From Adiantum capillus-veneris (Eukaryota; Streptophyta; Polypodiopsida; Polypodiales; Pteridaceae): 60,000 nucleotides of DNA. Below the pieces are notes generated by a model, which saw only the letters and a list, made by a program, of their open reading frames with translations, did no database searches and had not been told where the DNA came from. The DNA is taken from the NCBI GenBank assembly GCA_014529385.2, contig CM043953.1:110246549-110306548 (forward strand), read 5' to 3'. The number at the start of each line of letters is the position of its first letter. The stretch's first letter is position 1. Position numbers and translations under genes: made by a program. Shown here piece after piece: positions 1 to 8,599 of the stretch.

Positions 1-435
1 AACTATCAAATAGTGGTTCCCCTTTTCGTCTCGGAATCTATCTCCATCATCATAGACTCGAATTATCTCCAATCTCTGAGCCGACCTTTCTTCAATAGAA
101 ATGCAATTGCGTCCTCGATATTCAGAATAGACTAGGGCTCCCCTCGAGTTTGTTCCCTCTAAGAAGATCACAGTGAGCTTGGAATCATTCAAAGGATTTA
201 GGGAGGTGCTTCCTCCTGGCATTGGTCCGTCATAGGTAAAACCTCCTGGATGTTGACTACCTATCATGAAGAAAGATTTGTTTGACGAAGTGTCAGTATC
301 ACTACCTTCCTCAATAATCGGTGCTAGTGGATCTAGCCTTGCCTGAGTTACACTCTCCTCAGTGGACACTAAGATACCTTGGTCACCTTCCACCTTCTGG
401 TCTCTAAAAATGTATCTTCCTGATCTTAAATTCAT
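1..435 (-). CDS. N-terminal part of an LTR-retrotransposon gag-like protein, runs off the left edge
   Basis: An open frame of 145 codons runs leftward from an ATG at 435-433 to base 1 with no stop, so it is cut by the window edge. The protein begins MNLRSGRYIF and has an acidic stretch (EEGSDTDTSS) and a Gly/Pro-rich stretch around residues 50-70. An in-frame stop lies about 10 codons upstream of the chosen ATG. Downstream in the minus direction would be the rest of gag and pol, outside the window. It is assigned to a retrotransposon because a PBS and an LTR edge lie 1.8 kb upstream on the same strand (2255-2273). No zinc knuckle or catalytic motif is visible in this part, so the gag identity rests on context. 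Confidence 0.55.
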   Translation of the reverse strand, partial: MNLRSGRYIFRDQKVEGDQGILVSTEESVTQARLDPLAPIIEEGSDTDTSSNKSFFMIGSQHPGGFTYDGPMPGGSTSLNPLNDSKLTVIFLEGTNSRGALVYSEYRGRNCISIEERSAQRLEIIRVYDDGDRFRDEKGNHYLIV

Positions 436-856
436 CAAACTTATCAATGCAATTTATCACAAATCCAACCACTCACCTGGCAAAGGATCAATCTCCGCAC
501 AACTTCTTGCTTTGCTGTTGAATATACCTGTACACAAGCGTTTGATTTCGGCAATCGAATCAAAGCATTTAACCGCTAGAGGTTATCTTAGTAATGATTG
601 GTATAACTGGAGAGTTAATCTCAACCACTACTGTATTTTATACACTGCTGATGTTCTGGATTAGGTCTGCTAATCTAGAACTGTACTTCCCTCGGATGTT
701 GGTCAATTTACGTGAAAAAGTCCGAATTCAGTCTTTTCTCCATCAAATGGACAAACAAGGTCCAAATTCACTTCTGAAAGAAGTTCTGGAACCCTTAAGC
801 CAAATGGAATCTCACTGTCTAAGCCCAGTCAAATTTTCTCTTCAGTAGGCCCCAGT

Positions 857-880
857 AGACATCCTACGTGTAGGATGTCT
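857..880. repeat. 24-bp palindrome, copy 1
   Basis: Half-site AGACATCCTACG is followed by its inverted complement, with a one-base centre variant (GTG instead of GCG). The same motif recurs at 1133, 1260 and 1699. Confidence 0.85.
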
Positions 881-1132
881 CCTGCTCTGTTTTGCTTGGA
901 TTTTTGCACTATGGATTTCCCTTGATGTGCTGAGTCCACAGCTGTTTTTACTTTTTGATTTGGACACCTATAAGCTGGTCAATGGATTAGAAATCTGTTC
1001 CGACAACCTGTTGCTGATCTTGATCAGTCTAATCAACTCCAATTTGGACCAAAATTGACTAGGAGGCTTCCCTCAGGCTATACAACACCTTGCTATGCCC
1101 ACTGTAAGTATCTGGCTTCAATTTCTTGCTTT

Positions 1133-1156
1133 AGACATCCTACGCGTAGGATGTCT
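1133..1156. repeat. 24-bp palindrome, copy 2 (perfect)
   Basis: AGACATCCTACG followed directly by its exact reverse complement. Confidence 0.85.
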
Positions 1157-1259
1157 TTTTCATCAAAATGGCTTCAATTTCAAAGAACAAGCTCTCTTTG
1201 AGTTGTTGATCACTTTGGTATGCTCAAAATTAGGTTTGGAGTCCAAAATCACACAGATT

Positions 1260-1281
1260 ACATCCTACGTGTAGGATGTCT
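1260..1281. repeat. Palindrome, copy 3 (one outer base pair lost)
   Basis: Same core as the other copies with the GTG centre. The left outer bases differ, so about 20 bp are paired. A lone right half-site is also present at 1553-1563 (TAGGATGTCT), and another lies in the LTR at 2623-2634. Confidence 0.8.
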
Positions 1282-1698
1282 TTTTGGCCTGTTTGACCCC
1301 AGACTTGACCCATAGCTTCCCCTTGATGTCAGAAACCCAGTGGTATGCTTAGATTTTGGTTTGGATTTCAAAAGTCCCCAATTTTAGATGTTCTTGCTTT
1401 TTTCAGTCAAAAGTGCTAAAGTCTGCTTTGAACCCAATTTTCTCACCCAAATGAGATGAAACCCCTCTCAGTCACTCAATATATCATGCAGATCATGCTC
1501 ATGTAGCCATCATATGGTTTTGGTCTTAAAATAATGCTTTGTCACAATTTGGGTAGGATGTCTGGCAATTTCAGTCTATCTGGCCTTATCCCGTCAAATA
1601 TGGTTAAATTTTCACTTTCCAGTTGAAAATAGGGTAAACCCCACCTTCTGAACACACTGTCAACTCAAAATCCCAAAATTCCCACCAGATTAGCCTGT

Positions 1699-1722
1699 AG
1701 ACATCCTACGCGTAGGATGTCT
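1699..1722. repeat. 24-bp palindrome, copy 4 (perfect)
   Basis: Identical to the copy at 1133, including the GCG centre. Confidence 0.85.
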
Positions 1723-2254
1723 CCTTGCTTGAAATTAAATTTTTTCCTGACAAAAATGCTCTTGATACTCTACAGCTCTATCAGAAACACTCACAGTAAC
1801 TTTTGGACTTCACTTCAGCTTTCAAACACACTTTTACGTCTTTTTTGCATCTTTTACAAACTTGTGATGAATTTACCAAGCAAGTATACATGCATGAAGT
1901 GCTCTAGATCCTGAATCATGATGTCCTACTTACTCTACTCCTACTCATCATGTGAAATGGTGATAATGGTGTTTTGGTTGCTTTCTGGCCTCTCCGAACT
2001 CTCAAGCTCTCCTCTCACCGCTTCTACCACTCCAAATCTTTGTCAAGAACTCAACTAATACCCAAAACTATCTCAGTCTACCTAAATCTACCTAAGTCGA
2101 AGGATCTAGACCACACACACGCTTCCTAGACTTCCTCTAAGACTTAGAGAGTCCTCCACACTCTGATCCTATCTAAATGAAAAACGAGACTCTTGGCAAG
2201 CCAAAAATCCCTATCCTCAAGGACTAGTCTCGGTCACCTACCTAAGGTTTTCGT

Positions 2255-2271
2255 CCTTGGCAGCGGCGCCA
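2255..2271 (-). other. Primer-binding site of the minus-strand LTR element
   Basis: Read on the minus strand, the LTR-type end ...CCAACA is followed at once by TTGGCGCCGCTGCC. This resembles the TGGCGCCG(T/C)TGCC primer-binding site known from several plant Ty3/gypsy elements. It sets the boundary between the 5' LTR (to the right) and the internal region (to the left). Confidence 0.65.
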
Positions 2272-2272
2272 A

Positions 2273-2640
2273 TGTTGGACGGATACGTTGCGACGGACGT
2301 CAGCACAGCGAGAACTCACCTAACAAGATTTGTCAGCTAAGGACGAAGATCGACCCGCAGGAGCGTGGAAGCAAGCATAAGGTGTCAACCTACACTCGAC
2401 CGACTCCTAACTAATTCCTACAGAGGTCTCTAACCAATGTCTAAGTCACAGCCTTCAAGAGTGCATAAGAGGAAACTTCCTACAATGCTTTCTAGAGCCG
2501 AACACCCATCAAAAAATCTCGAAACACCACAGAACTTGAAGGAGACCCTACTAACACCAATAGGTCGCTCTTCCTAAGGTCTATGAACCAAAACCCAACC
2601 CAAAACATCCGGTGCAAAATCACGTAGGATGTCTGGCCGA
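2273..2640 (-). mobile_element. 5' LTR of the minus-strand element, inner part
   Basis: The inner edge is TGTTGG at 2273 (ACA at the LTR 3' end on the minus strand), next to the PBS. A half-palindrome like those in the leader lies at 2623-2634, so the LTR extends at least to about 2640. The outer end was not found. The partner LTR lies beyond the left edge of the window. Confidence 0.45.
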
Positions 2641-3194
2641 AATTTGCAGGTCTTCATTTCCGAAATCTAAAGTGCCTAATGTGTAGCTCTACTCAATGTG
2701 AACGTGTGGATATGCTGCAATGAAAAATCGAACAACGTATGCTCACCGAATCACCAGATGAAGCTCATAGATGGAGCTCGCAAAACCGGACCGTACGCGC
2801 ACAATGTAGGTATTGGCGCGTAGCTCTCGTCGGGGGCAACACGCTGCACTTCTCCGCACTCGATTCCAACCACCGATGCACACGTATCGTCAAGATGAAG
2901 CTCACACTCTCTTTCGTACACAGTACGCTCACTCACAGACTTCAAAAAAATTTCAAAAAATGACAAAGGGTTTTTCATTAAGGTCAAAAAGTGGTATAAA
3001 ACCTTATAATTCTCAAACCCTAAAGTTCCAAATCAACCATCTACTCAATCTAACTATCAAAACTGGGATACAATTTGGAAACTTCTGTAAGCCCCAATAT
3101 TTACAAGGTGAAATGTCGAGTCTTCTCAATAAATGAATAATTACAAAAAAATGATAATCTGCCGAGTATTCAGTTTTCGTAGGGTGTGTCCAAC
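2641..3194. other. Stretch without a recognised gene
   Basis: It may contain the remainder of the LTR. On the plus strand a TATA-like box (TATAAA, 2995-3000) is followed 15 bp later by a telo-box-like AAACCCTAA (3015-3023), a combination common in plant promoters. No protein can be assigned. Short open frames on both strands overlap one another and lack recognisable motifs. Confidence 0.4.
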
Positions 3195-3202
3195 TTCTAA
3201 TA

Positions 3203-4075
3203 TCCATATTAATTATTCTTAGAATATGAACCTTGAAGAAAGAAGAGAAGAGTGTATAAGAGAACTTGAATGTATTCTATCAAGTGTTGGTCTACATGGG
3301 GGTGCAGTTGAGTAATCAAAGGACAAGAAGGCATCTAGAAATACACATGATCCTCCTAATAAAATATGTATGGGTGGTAGTAAAGCTAGGTATTTTCTTT
3401 TAGACTATTCTGACTATGAGTTTCAATTGTGAAAAAAGGTGTGTGATATCACCACCTACAAAGGTAACAAAGAAAACCTAGAATTAAGTATGCTCATATG
3501 TGGTAGTCTGTAGATTATATTTTTTTTTTCTTGAAATGGCAAATCTAACCTGCGCTGAGATATCCATCTTAATATTTGTAATCAATAGTTTCACAACACA
3601 AATGGTGGATGCTTGGAGAGAGACACATATAACACATTACATGGTGGGTTGAACGCTTTGTCTTTGAAGTTAAAAAAATCAGTGTTTGAACTAAAGTTTA
3701 ATTGTTTTTTCAACACACTCTTTTTGCACACAGTTCATTTTTTCTTGAACATACGGTTCATTGGGCATCTGGAGTAGCCAAGGAATGGAGCATTCAAACT
3801 ATCAAGCAAAAGCAGTGTATTTTAAAAATACACAGCATGGAGGTGGAAGGAAAAGCAACAATGCCCTACGCGAGATGTTTAATTGGTTCTACAGAGTTTT
3901 AGCGGGGAGAGAGAGGAAGAATACTAGAGTGTAAAGAAGTTTCAAACACATAATAGAGAAAGTGGTTAGCGTGAGGCGATCACAATCATATCATGCTTCG
4001 AGTGCAAAAGATCGATTTGGACGATGGTTGGAGATAAGCCAAAGAAATGGCAGGCGTTGGGTGGAAAACTAATAA
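3203..4075 (+). pseudogene. Decayed DDE-type transposase, paralogue of the gene at 45910-48860
   Basis: Frame-shifted and stop-containing, but it aligns piece by piece with the C-terminal third of the transposase at 45.9-48.9 kb. Matches include ILSSVGLHGGAVE (3260-3310) to LLNSIGCHGGNVS, GGSKARYFL (3374-3400) to SGQKARHFL, and WRETHITHYM (3614-3643) to WGENNITHYM. HTLFAHSSFF (3714-3743) matches HILFAHGAFF, and VYFKNTQHGGG followed by REMFNWFYR (about 3815-3895) matches VYFKNTRHGGG and EEMFNWFFR. The intron after HYM is retained (about 70 bp, GT at 3644), so this is a genomic and not an mRNA-derived copy. The N-terminal two thirds are absent or unrecognisable. The H3 pseudogene follows on the same strand. 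Confidence 0.85.
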
Positions 4076-4129
4076 ATTTTTGACACTAACCACTTCTATT
4101 GTAAACATGCATTGTAATGCCAAGTGATT

Positions 4130-4250
4130 TGTTGACACCCCAATCAGTGGTCCCGTGGGTCAAGTTTCGTCTACTTTGTAGTTTTTTAAACTTTTTATTT
4201 GTATTATTGAGCTTTTAAGTTTAAAAATAAAATTATGTACTATATAAGTC
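4130..4250 (+). promoter_or_regulatory. Candidate promoter of the decayed H3 gene
   Basis: An AT-rich stretch with TATATAA (about 4238-4244) lies between the transposase remnant and the tail-plus-H3 pseudogene. It also carries CCGTGGGTCAA (4153-4163), an 11-mer that recurs at 45528-45538 upstream of the better-preserved transposase gene. The promoter role is inference. Confidence 0.35.
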
Positions 4251-5622
4251 AAAACTCACAACTTGAAATTCATTTCCTGTTTGCACATTCTAAATATCCT
4301 CTTGAGCATAAACGAGCACGCACTCATATCTTGCACCACACGGTTCACATGAGTAGACCACTACGCACATCGATACCACCACAACCACTCACACCACTGA
4401 AAATCCACAGCAAGCACCCCATACAGAATCTACACCTTCAAATCCACATCCTCATCCACTCCTCAGCTTCAAATTCACACGAGTAGACCACTACGCATAT
4501 CAATACCACCACAACCACTCACACCACTGAAATTCCACGGCCAGTACCCCATGCAGAATCTACGGCTTCAAATTCACATCCTCAACCACAAGTGGATAAC
4601 CCAACACCACAGCCCGCTCCAGATGCCCAACAGCCTCCCCAACCATCGAATCAAATGATCAAACCACTATACGATAGAATTTTGGTGATCGCGGCACCAC
4701 TAAATCATGCCACCCGTACACGTCTACCAGATCCCCCACCAATTTCATCTCTAAGCAGAACCACACAAGAAACAAGAGCAATCAAAGAGGAATATTGGGG
4801 TCTGCTACAAAATTTGGAGCCCTAGCCCACTGTCACAGCACCTGATGCTCAGGCAACGACAAAAACCATGCCTCAAAGATTTGGACCGTAATACAAACAA
4901 AGGGTAATCAAAGTAATACCGACCCAGTTTCTAAAGCACGAGAAGCCAAGAGAAGGAAGAAAATGAAAGAGATGGAAAAGAAACAGGCAGTTGAGAAGGA
5001 AGCACAAAGAATGCAAGAAGAATAGAGAAGATAGAGGGAGCAAGAGGAATGACAAAGAGCTGAGGCCGAGAGAGCTTACTTGGAAAACTTATGAGCACGA
5101 GCAGAGGCAAAGAGGAAGGGGACAGAGGATAGAGCTCAGGCTGCCCAACAAGCAAAGGCTGGGAGCTCAAGGCCTTCAAAAATTCCTCAAAGAGCCAAGC
5201 AATGTGCAAAGAGGAAGAAGGACAAGGTGACACCCGAAGAACAACATGACAGGAGGAAAAAGTACAAAAATGATCCTCCTCAATGGGCCAAGCAGACGGC
5301 TCCTCCACCACCGCAAATAGCACATAAAAAATGGAGATGGAAGCCATGCACATTTTCTTTGTGAGAGATCCGAAAGTATCAGAAGAGCACCGAGCCAGTC
5401 ATACCCAAAGTGGCCTTCTCTCGGGTGGTGAGAGAGATAATGGATGAATAGAGTGAACCCGTTACATGTATACAATGCATAGCTTTACTGGCCCTACAAG
5501 ATGCCACCAAAGACATTTTGGTGCAATTGTTTCAGGATGGCATTTCTTGTATGGTGCATGCTAAGCACGTAACCTTGAAAGCAATCAATTTGCAAAATGA
5601 AGGGTTCCTTTATAAGAATTAG
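4250..5622 (+). pseudogene. Decayed long-tailed histone H3 variant
   Basis: The fold region is unmistakable. In one frame (5317-5622) it reads HKKWRWKPCTFSL-stop-EIRKYQKSTE, then AFSRVVREIM, LLALQDATKD, MVHAKHVTL and NLQNEG, ending in TAG at 5620. These match the H3 signatures [47 protein letters not shown] and DIQLARR. Stops in this frame include TGA at 5362-5364, exactly where H3 has arginine (a CGA-to-TGA change), one before SEPV, and several further upstream. Upstream is a long tail: Pro/Gln/Thr-rich (4592-4825, another frame), then Lys/Glu-rich and helical-looking (about 4925-5320). The total tail would exceed 300 residues. The gene lies just downstream of a transposase remnant, as in the better copy at 49000. 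Confidence 0.88.
4351..4595 (+). repeat. Tandem duplication of about 125-130 bp in the H3 tail
   Basis: Two adjacent copies each begin GAGTAGACCACTACGCA and contain ACCACAACCACTCACACC; they differ at scattered positions. The duplication lengthens the Thr/His/Pro-rich part of the pseudogene tail. Confidence 0.8.
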
Positions 5623-5770
5623 TTTATCCCATGTACTCTCTCTTGATGAGATTTGTAATCTTTCATATAATATCAAAGAGTCAAATTTCTACCATTCCGT
5701 GCAATTGTAATACTTGATTTTGTACATTGTGTTTTTTAAGTATTTGAATTTTCAGGTTGTTAAATTTAAA
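5623..5770. other. Spacer between H3 pseudogene and fold-back
   Basis: About 150 bp of AT-rich sequence that may represent the 3' flank of the H3 transcript. No gene is seen. Confidence 0.4.
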
Positions 5771-6125
5771 CTCACCTCAACCATGCAAGCACCCGTCGGC
5801 CAAGGGACACCTCTTGGTGGTTTTTTTACAAAACTGGATGATAAGGGGGATGTACGGAGGCAACGGGACAACTACGACGCACATCGGTGGTGCTCGACGG
5901 GGTCGAACGATGCAAAAAAGGCCCTGTGCGCCACGGTGTGCAGGATGCAATTTTGATAGGGTCTTTTTTTGCACCATCCAACCCCGCCAAGCGTCACTGT
6001 GTGCCGTGGTTGTCCCGTTGCTTCCCTACACCCCCCCCCCCCCCCCCCCTGTTGCCTAGTTTTGCAAAAAAATCATCGAGAGGTACCCCCCGACTGACGA
6101 GTGCTTACATGGTTGAGGTTTTGTG
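5771..6125. repeat. Fold-back (long inverted repeat) element
   Basis: Left arm CACCTCAACCATGCAAGCAC (from 5773) is mirrored by GTGCTTACATGGTTGAGGT (ending about 6120). Inner parts also pair: GGTTTTTTTACAAAA with TTTTGCAAAAAAATC, and GCAACGGGACAAC with GTTGTCCCGTTGC. The arms are about 165 bp, imperfect, around a short centre near 5947. A 19-bp run of C lies at 6031-6049 in the right arm. Open frames inside the arms are by-products of the symmetry. Confidence 0.85.
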
Positions 6126-6960
6126 CACGTATTGCAAAAAATAAAATGTATTGGACAATATGAATTAACAAAAAACAAGTACAGAATGTTAACAAAAATC
6201 GATAAAAAAGAATAATTATTTTGTATTGATTTGGATATTACATCATGGTCGATTAGTTTTTCTACAAATTACATCTGTAGGTACGGGGCGGATGATTGAG
6301 TTGACGCCAAGGGATTTTACAATTTCTTGTGGGTTTGTCACCCCTTGACCTAGGTGTAAGGCACATGGGAGAGGATTGATCGAGAGTGATTGCCTGTAAA
6401 GGCATACAATGCCGCCTCTCGGTCCACTAATATACATTTGTGAGCATTTAGGATGAGGCAATCTTCAACGAGTATGGCACTTAATGCTTTGCACTTGAGC
6501 AACTCCATAGAACAATTCTTGGAGAGTTCTGTGTGAGCAACTCAAAGAATCAATGGCCCCAGGTGGCTCAGGTAGTGCCAAAGCGAGCTATCCCTACCCA
6601 TGGGCACGTTGAGTGAACCTCCAGAATGCATTGCGAACTTATCAACATGGTATGCCGTTTGCAAAGCATTTTAAACGACTTTAACACTTGTTGTAAGGAA
6701 CAATAGACAATCGACCAGGTTAAAAAATGTTTACCTCAGTTTCTTCATCCATCTCTTCAAGATTTTTCTTTGTAAGATCGATTCTAGAGCGATCATCTCC
6801 ACCCATAGTGTTCAGTGGTTTGTGTGGATGGAAAGCACTTTCTGGGTTGCTCTCATAAAATGAGGCACGTGATTTGATTTCCACAAGTGTACTTGCCACC
6901 GTTTGCACCAACTTTTGTTCGTTTGCCATATCTCCTTGTAACCATTTTGTTAGAAGGCAG
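6126..6960 (-). other. Unrecognised region with two short minus-strand open frames
   Basis: Minus-strand frames at 6461-6243 (72 codons) and 6929-6720 (69 codons; starts MANEQKLVQTVAST, hydrophilic, Asp/Glu-rich at its end) are the only plausible coding pieces. Neither resembles a family I know, and no splice signals clearly link them. They could be exons of a decayed host gene or a captured fragment. Confidence 0.2.
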
Positions 6961-7260
6961 ATGCGCCATGACCAAGTAATGTGCGTGTGTGTGCAACATA
7001 AAGTTGTTTCAAAACTTGTACGCCTTGCGCAATTTACAGTATAGTCAAAATGGCCTGGTAGTAGGAGGCGACAAAGTTTGTTTCAAACATAAATAATGAA
7101 ATTCAGTTTTGCTTTTATTGCGATGTTTGCAGAGCGGGCTGGCAGCGCTATAATAGGGATTTTAAAAAAAAGTACTTTTATTAAAAAAGAACCCCTCACA
7201 ACGGGGTAAGTAATTTCCATAGGGGTAGAGAGTGTGTTTGTCTGTGTGTTTTTACCCATC
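6940..7260. repeat. Dispersed repeat, copy A (partner at 13755-14090)
   Basis: It shares long blocks with 13755-14090, such as GAAGGCAGATGC(G/A)CCATGACCAAGTA, GCAATGTTTGCAGAGCGG (with changes), CTATAATAGGGATTTT and CATAGGGGTAGAGAGTGTG. The GT tract is much longer in the other copy. No coding content is visible. Confidence 0.75.
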
Positions 7261-7585
7261 TCAAGGGAACTATACAATTGATCTAACACATCATTTACTT
7301 AGATAAATGTTCATATTTCAAAAAATAATAATAAAGCAAATAAGACATCATATACTTAATAAAAGAGCTCTACAAACCCATATAATAAGTATATAATTTT
7401 TGTCCATGTTAAACAGGCTCCCTCGGTGAAAGTGTATACATGACTTTTACTTCTTGATTCCATAACTTTATGTCATGTCTTAATCCTTTCTGCAAGTTCT
7501 CACCAAAGTGGGGGCCAACCTTTTGGTGATTTATTTTAAGACTTATTTTCCACAGGGGATGGTGAGCATTGAATGCTTACTTTAG

Positions 7586-7586
<1 letters not shown>

Positions 7587-7644
<58 letters not shown>
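7587..7644. repeat. (CA)n microsatellite
   Basis: About 28 uninterrupted CA dinucleotides. Confidence 0.97.
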
Positions 7645-7648
<4 letters not shown>

Positions 7649-8079
7649 AAGTGGGCTTCTGTTGCAGCAACAATTCGAGAGAGTGAGGGTGTGCAAGAGA
7701 GAGAAAAATTAATCAAGCTCTAGAATAGGCAAATGAAGTGTGATTTTAGCATGGGTAGGATTGACGGGAAGCTCTCGAATTGGGGCTACATATACACACA
7801 AGTTGCACTAGCTAATGGTGCTTGCAATGAGAGTAATTATGTCGTAAAGAAAGTAAAAAAGAACACAAATTTTTGCTGATTTTCATTTCCAAGGAAGGAA
7901 CATGTTACCTATTGAATGGTCGAGGGAACCTTCATGGTTTAAGCATTGGTAGACATAGCGTTTCAATTGTGGTAGCACTGAGGTCTCTTGGTATGTGTAT
8001 GTAGTTATCAAATCCGAAGAAATTGTTGGATTGAGAGATCTTCACCACTCTTGAGCATTGATTCATGGTATGGACATGA

Positions 8080-8097
8080 GTGTTTGTGTGTGTGTGT

Positions 8098-8177
<80 letters not shown>
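8080..8177. repeat. (GT)n microsatellite
   Basis: About 48 GT dinucleotides with one TATG interruption at 8101. Cys/Val open frames here are an artefact of the repeat. Confidence 0.97.
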
Positions 8178-8180
<3 letters not shown>

Positions 8181-8249
8181 TCCCGTTCGCCAGGGAGTCG
8201 TTTACTGAGTTTGAAGTGTGTCTGTGTGTGTGTGTACGTGTTAGTGTTC

Positions 8250-8415
8250 GTATTTTTAGCTAAAAGTTCATAGCTATACGTAGTAGTAGGAGCTAATACA
8301 ATAATTAGTCAATGACTAATGTGTGTGTGTGTACGTGTTAGTGTTCGTATTTTTAGCTAAAAGCTCATAGCTAAACGTAGTAGTAGGAGCTACTACAATA
8401 ATTAGTCAATGACTA

Positions 8416-8451
<36 letters not shown>
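8250..8451. repeat. Two tandem copies of an 80-100-bp unit ending in a GT tract
   Basis: Each unit contains GTTCGTATTTTTAGCTAAA, CATAGCTA(A/T)ACGTAGTAG and GGAGCTA(C/A)TACAATAATT. Each ends in the near-palindrome ATTAGTCAATGACTAAT directly followed by (GT)n. The second GT tract (8417-8451) is longer. A third copy lies at 14320-14402. Confidence 0.85.
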
Positions 8452-8452
<1 letters not shown>

Positions 8453-8599
8453 CCCGCCCAATCCCAGGCACATTCACTCTATGAGGTAGTAGCCCATAGA
8501 GTGGGACCTACTACCTCATCAGACTGATGATATTATTTGTGCTGGATTTAGTTTTAGGCCATTCCTCTTTATTAAGAGATTGAATAATGGTATTCAATA

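Larger units (their letters stand above)
436..2254 (-). other. Untranslated leader of the minus-strand LTR element
   Basis: This 1.8-kb stretch lies between the PBS (2255-2271) and the gag start (435), and no long open frame is present on the minus strand. It is AT-rich and contains a near-perfect palindrome repeated four times (listed separately). The short plus-strand open frames here have no recognisable content and are treated as chance. Confidence 0.5.

Noticed and set aside
4235-4486. Independent gene downstream of the decayed transposase
   Set aside because: It contains the tandem duplication of the H3 tail and leads into the H3 fold, so it is better read as part of that pseudogene.
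5757-6144. Overlapping open frames on both strands in the fold-back
   Set aside because: Frames are open on both strands because of the inverted repeat; no protein signature.
8058-8273. Cys/Val- or Ser/Leu-repeat proteins across microsatellites (also at 13656, 17003, 19890, 20995)
   Set aside because: These frames are direct translations of dinucleotide repeats.
8482-8518. A hairpin with TGAGGTAGTAG and CTACTACCTCA arms, which resembles the let-7 seed
   Set aside because: The stem is only about 11 bp. let-7 is an animal microRNA, the setting is repeat DNA of a plant, and the similarity is most likely chance.
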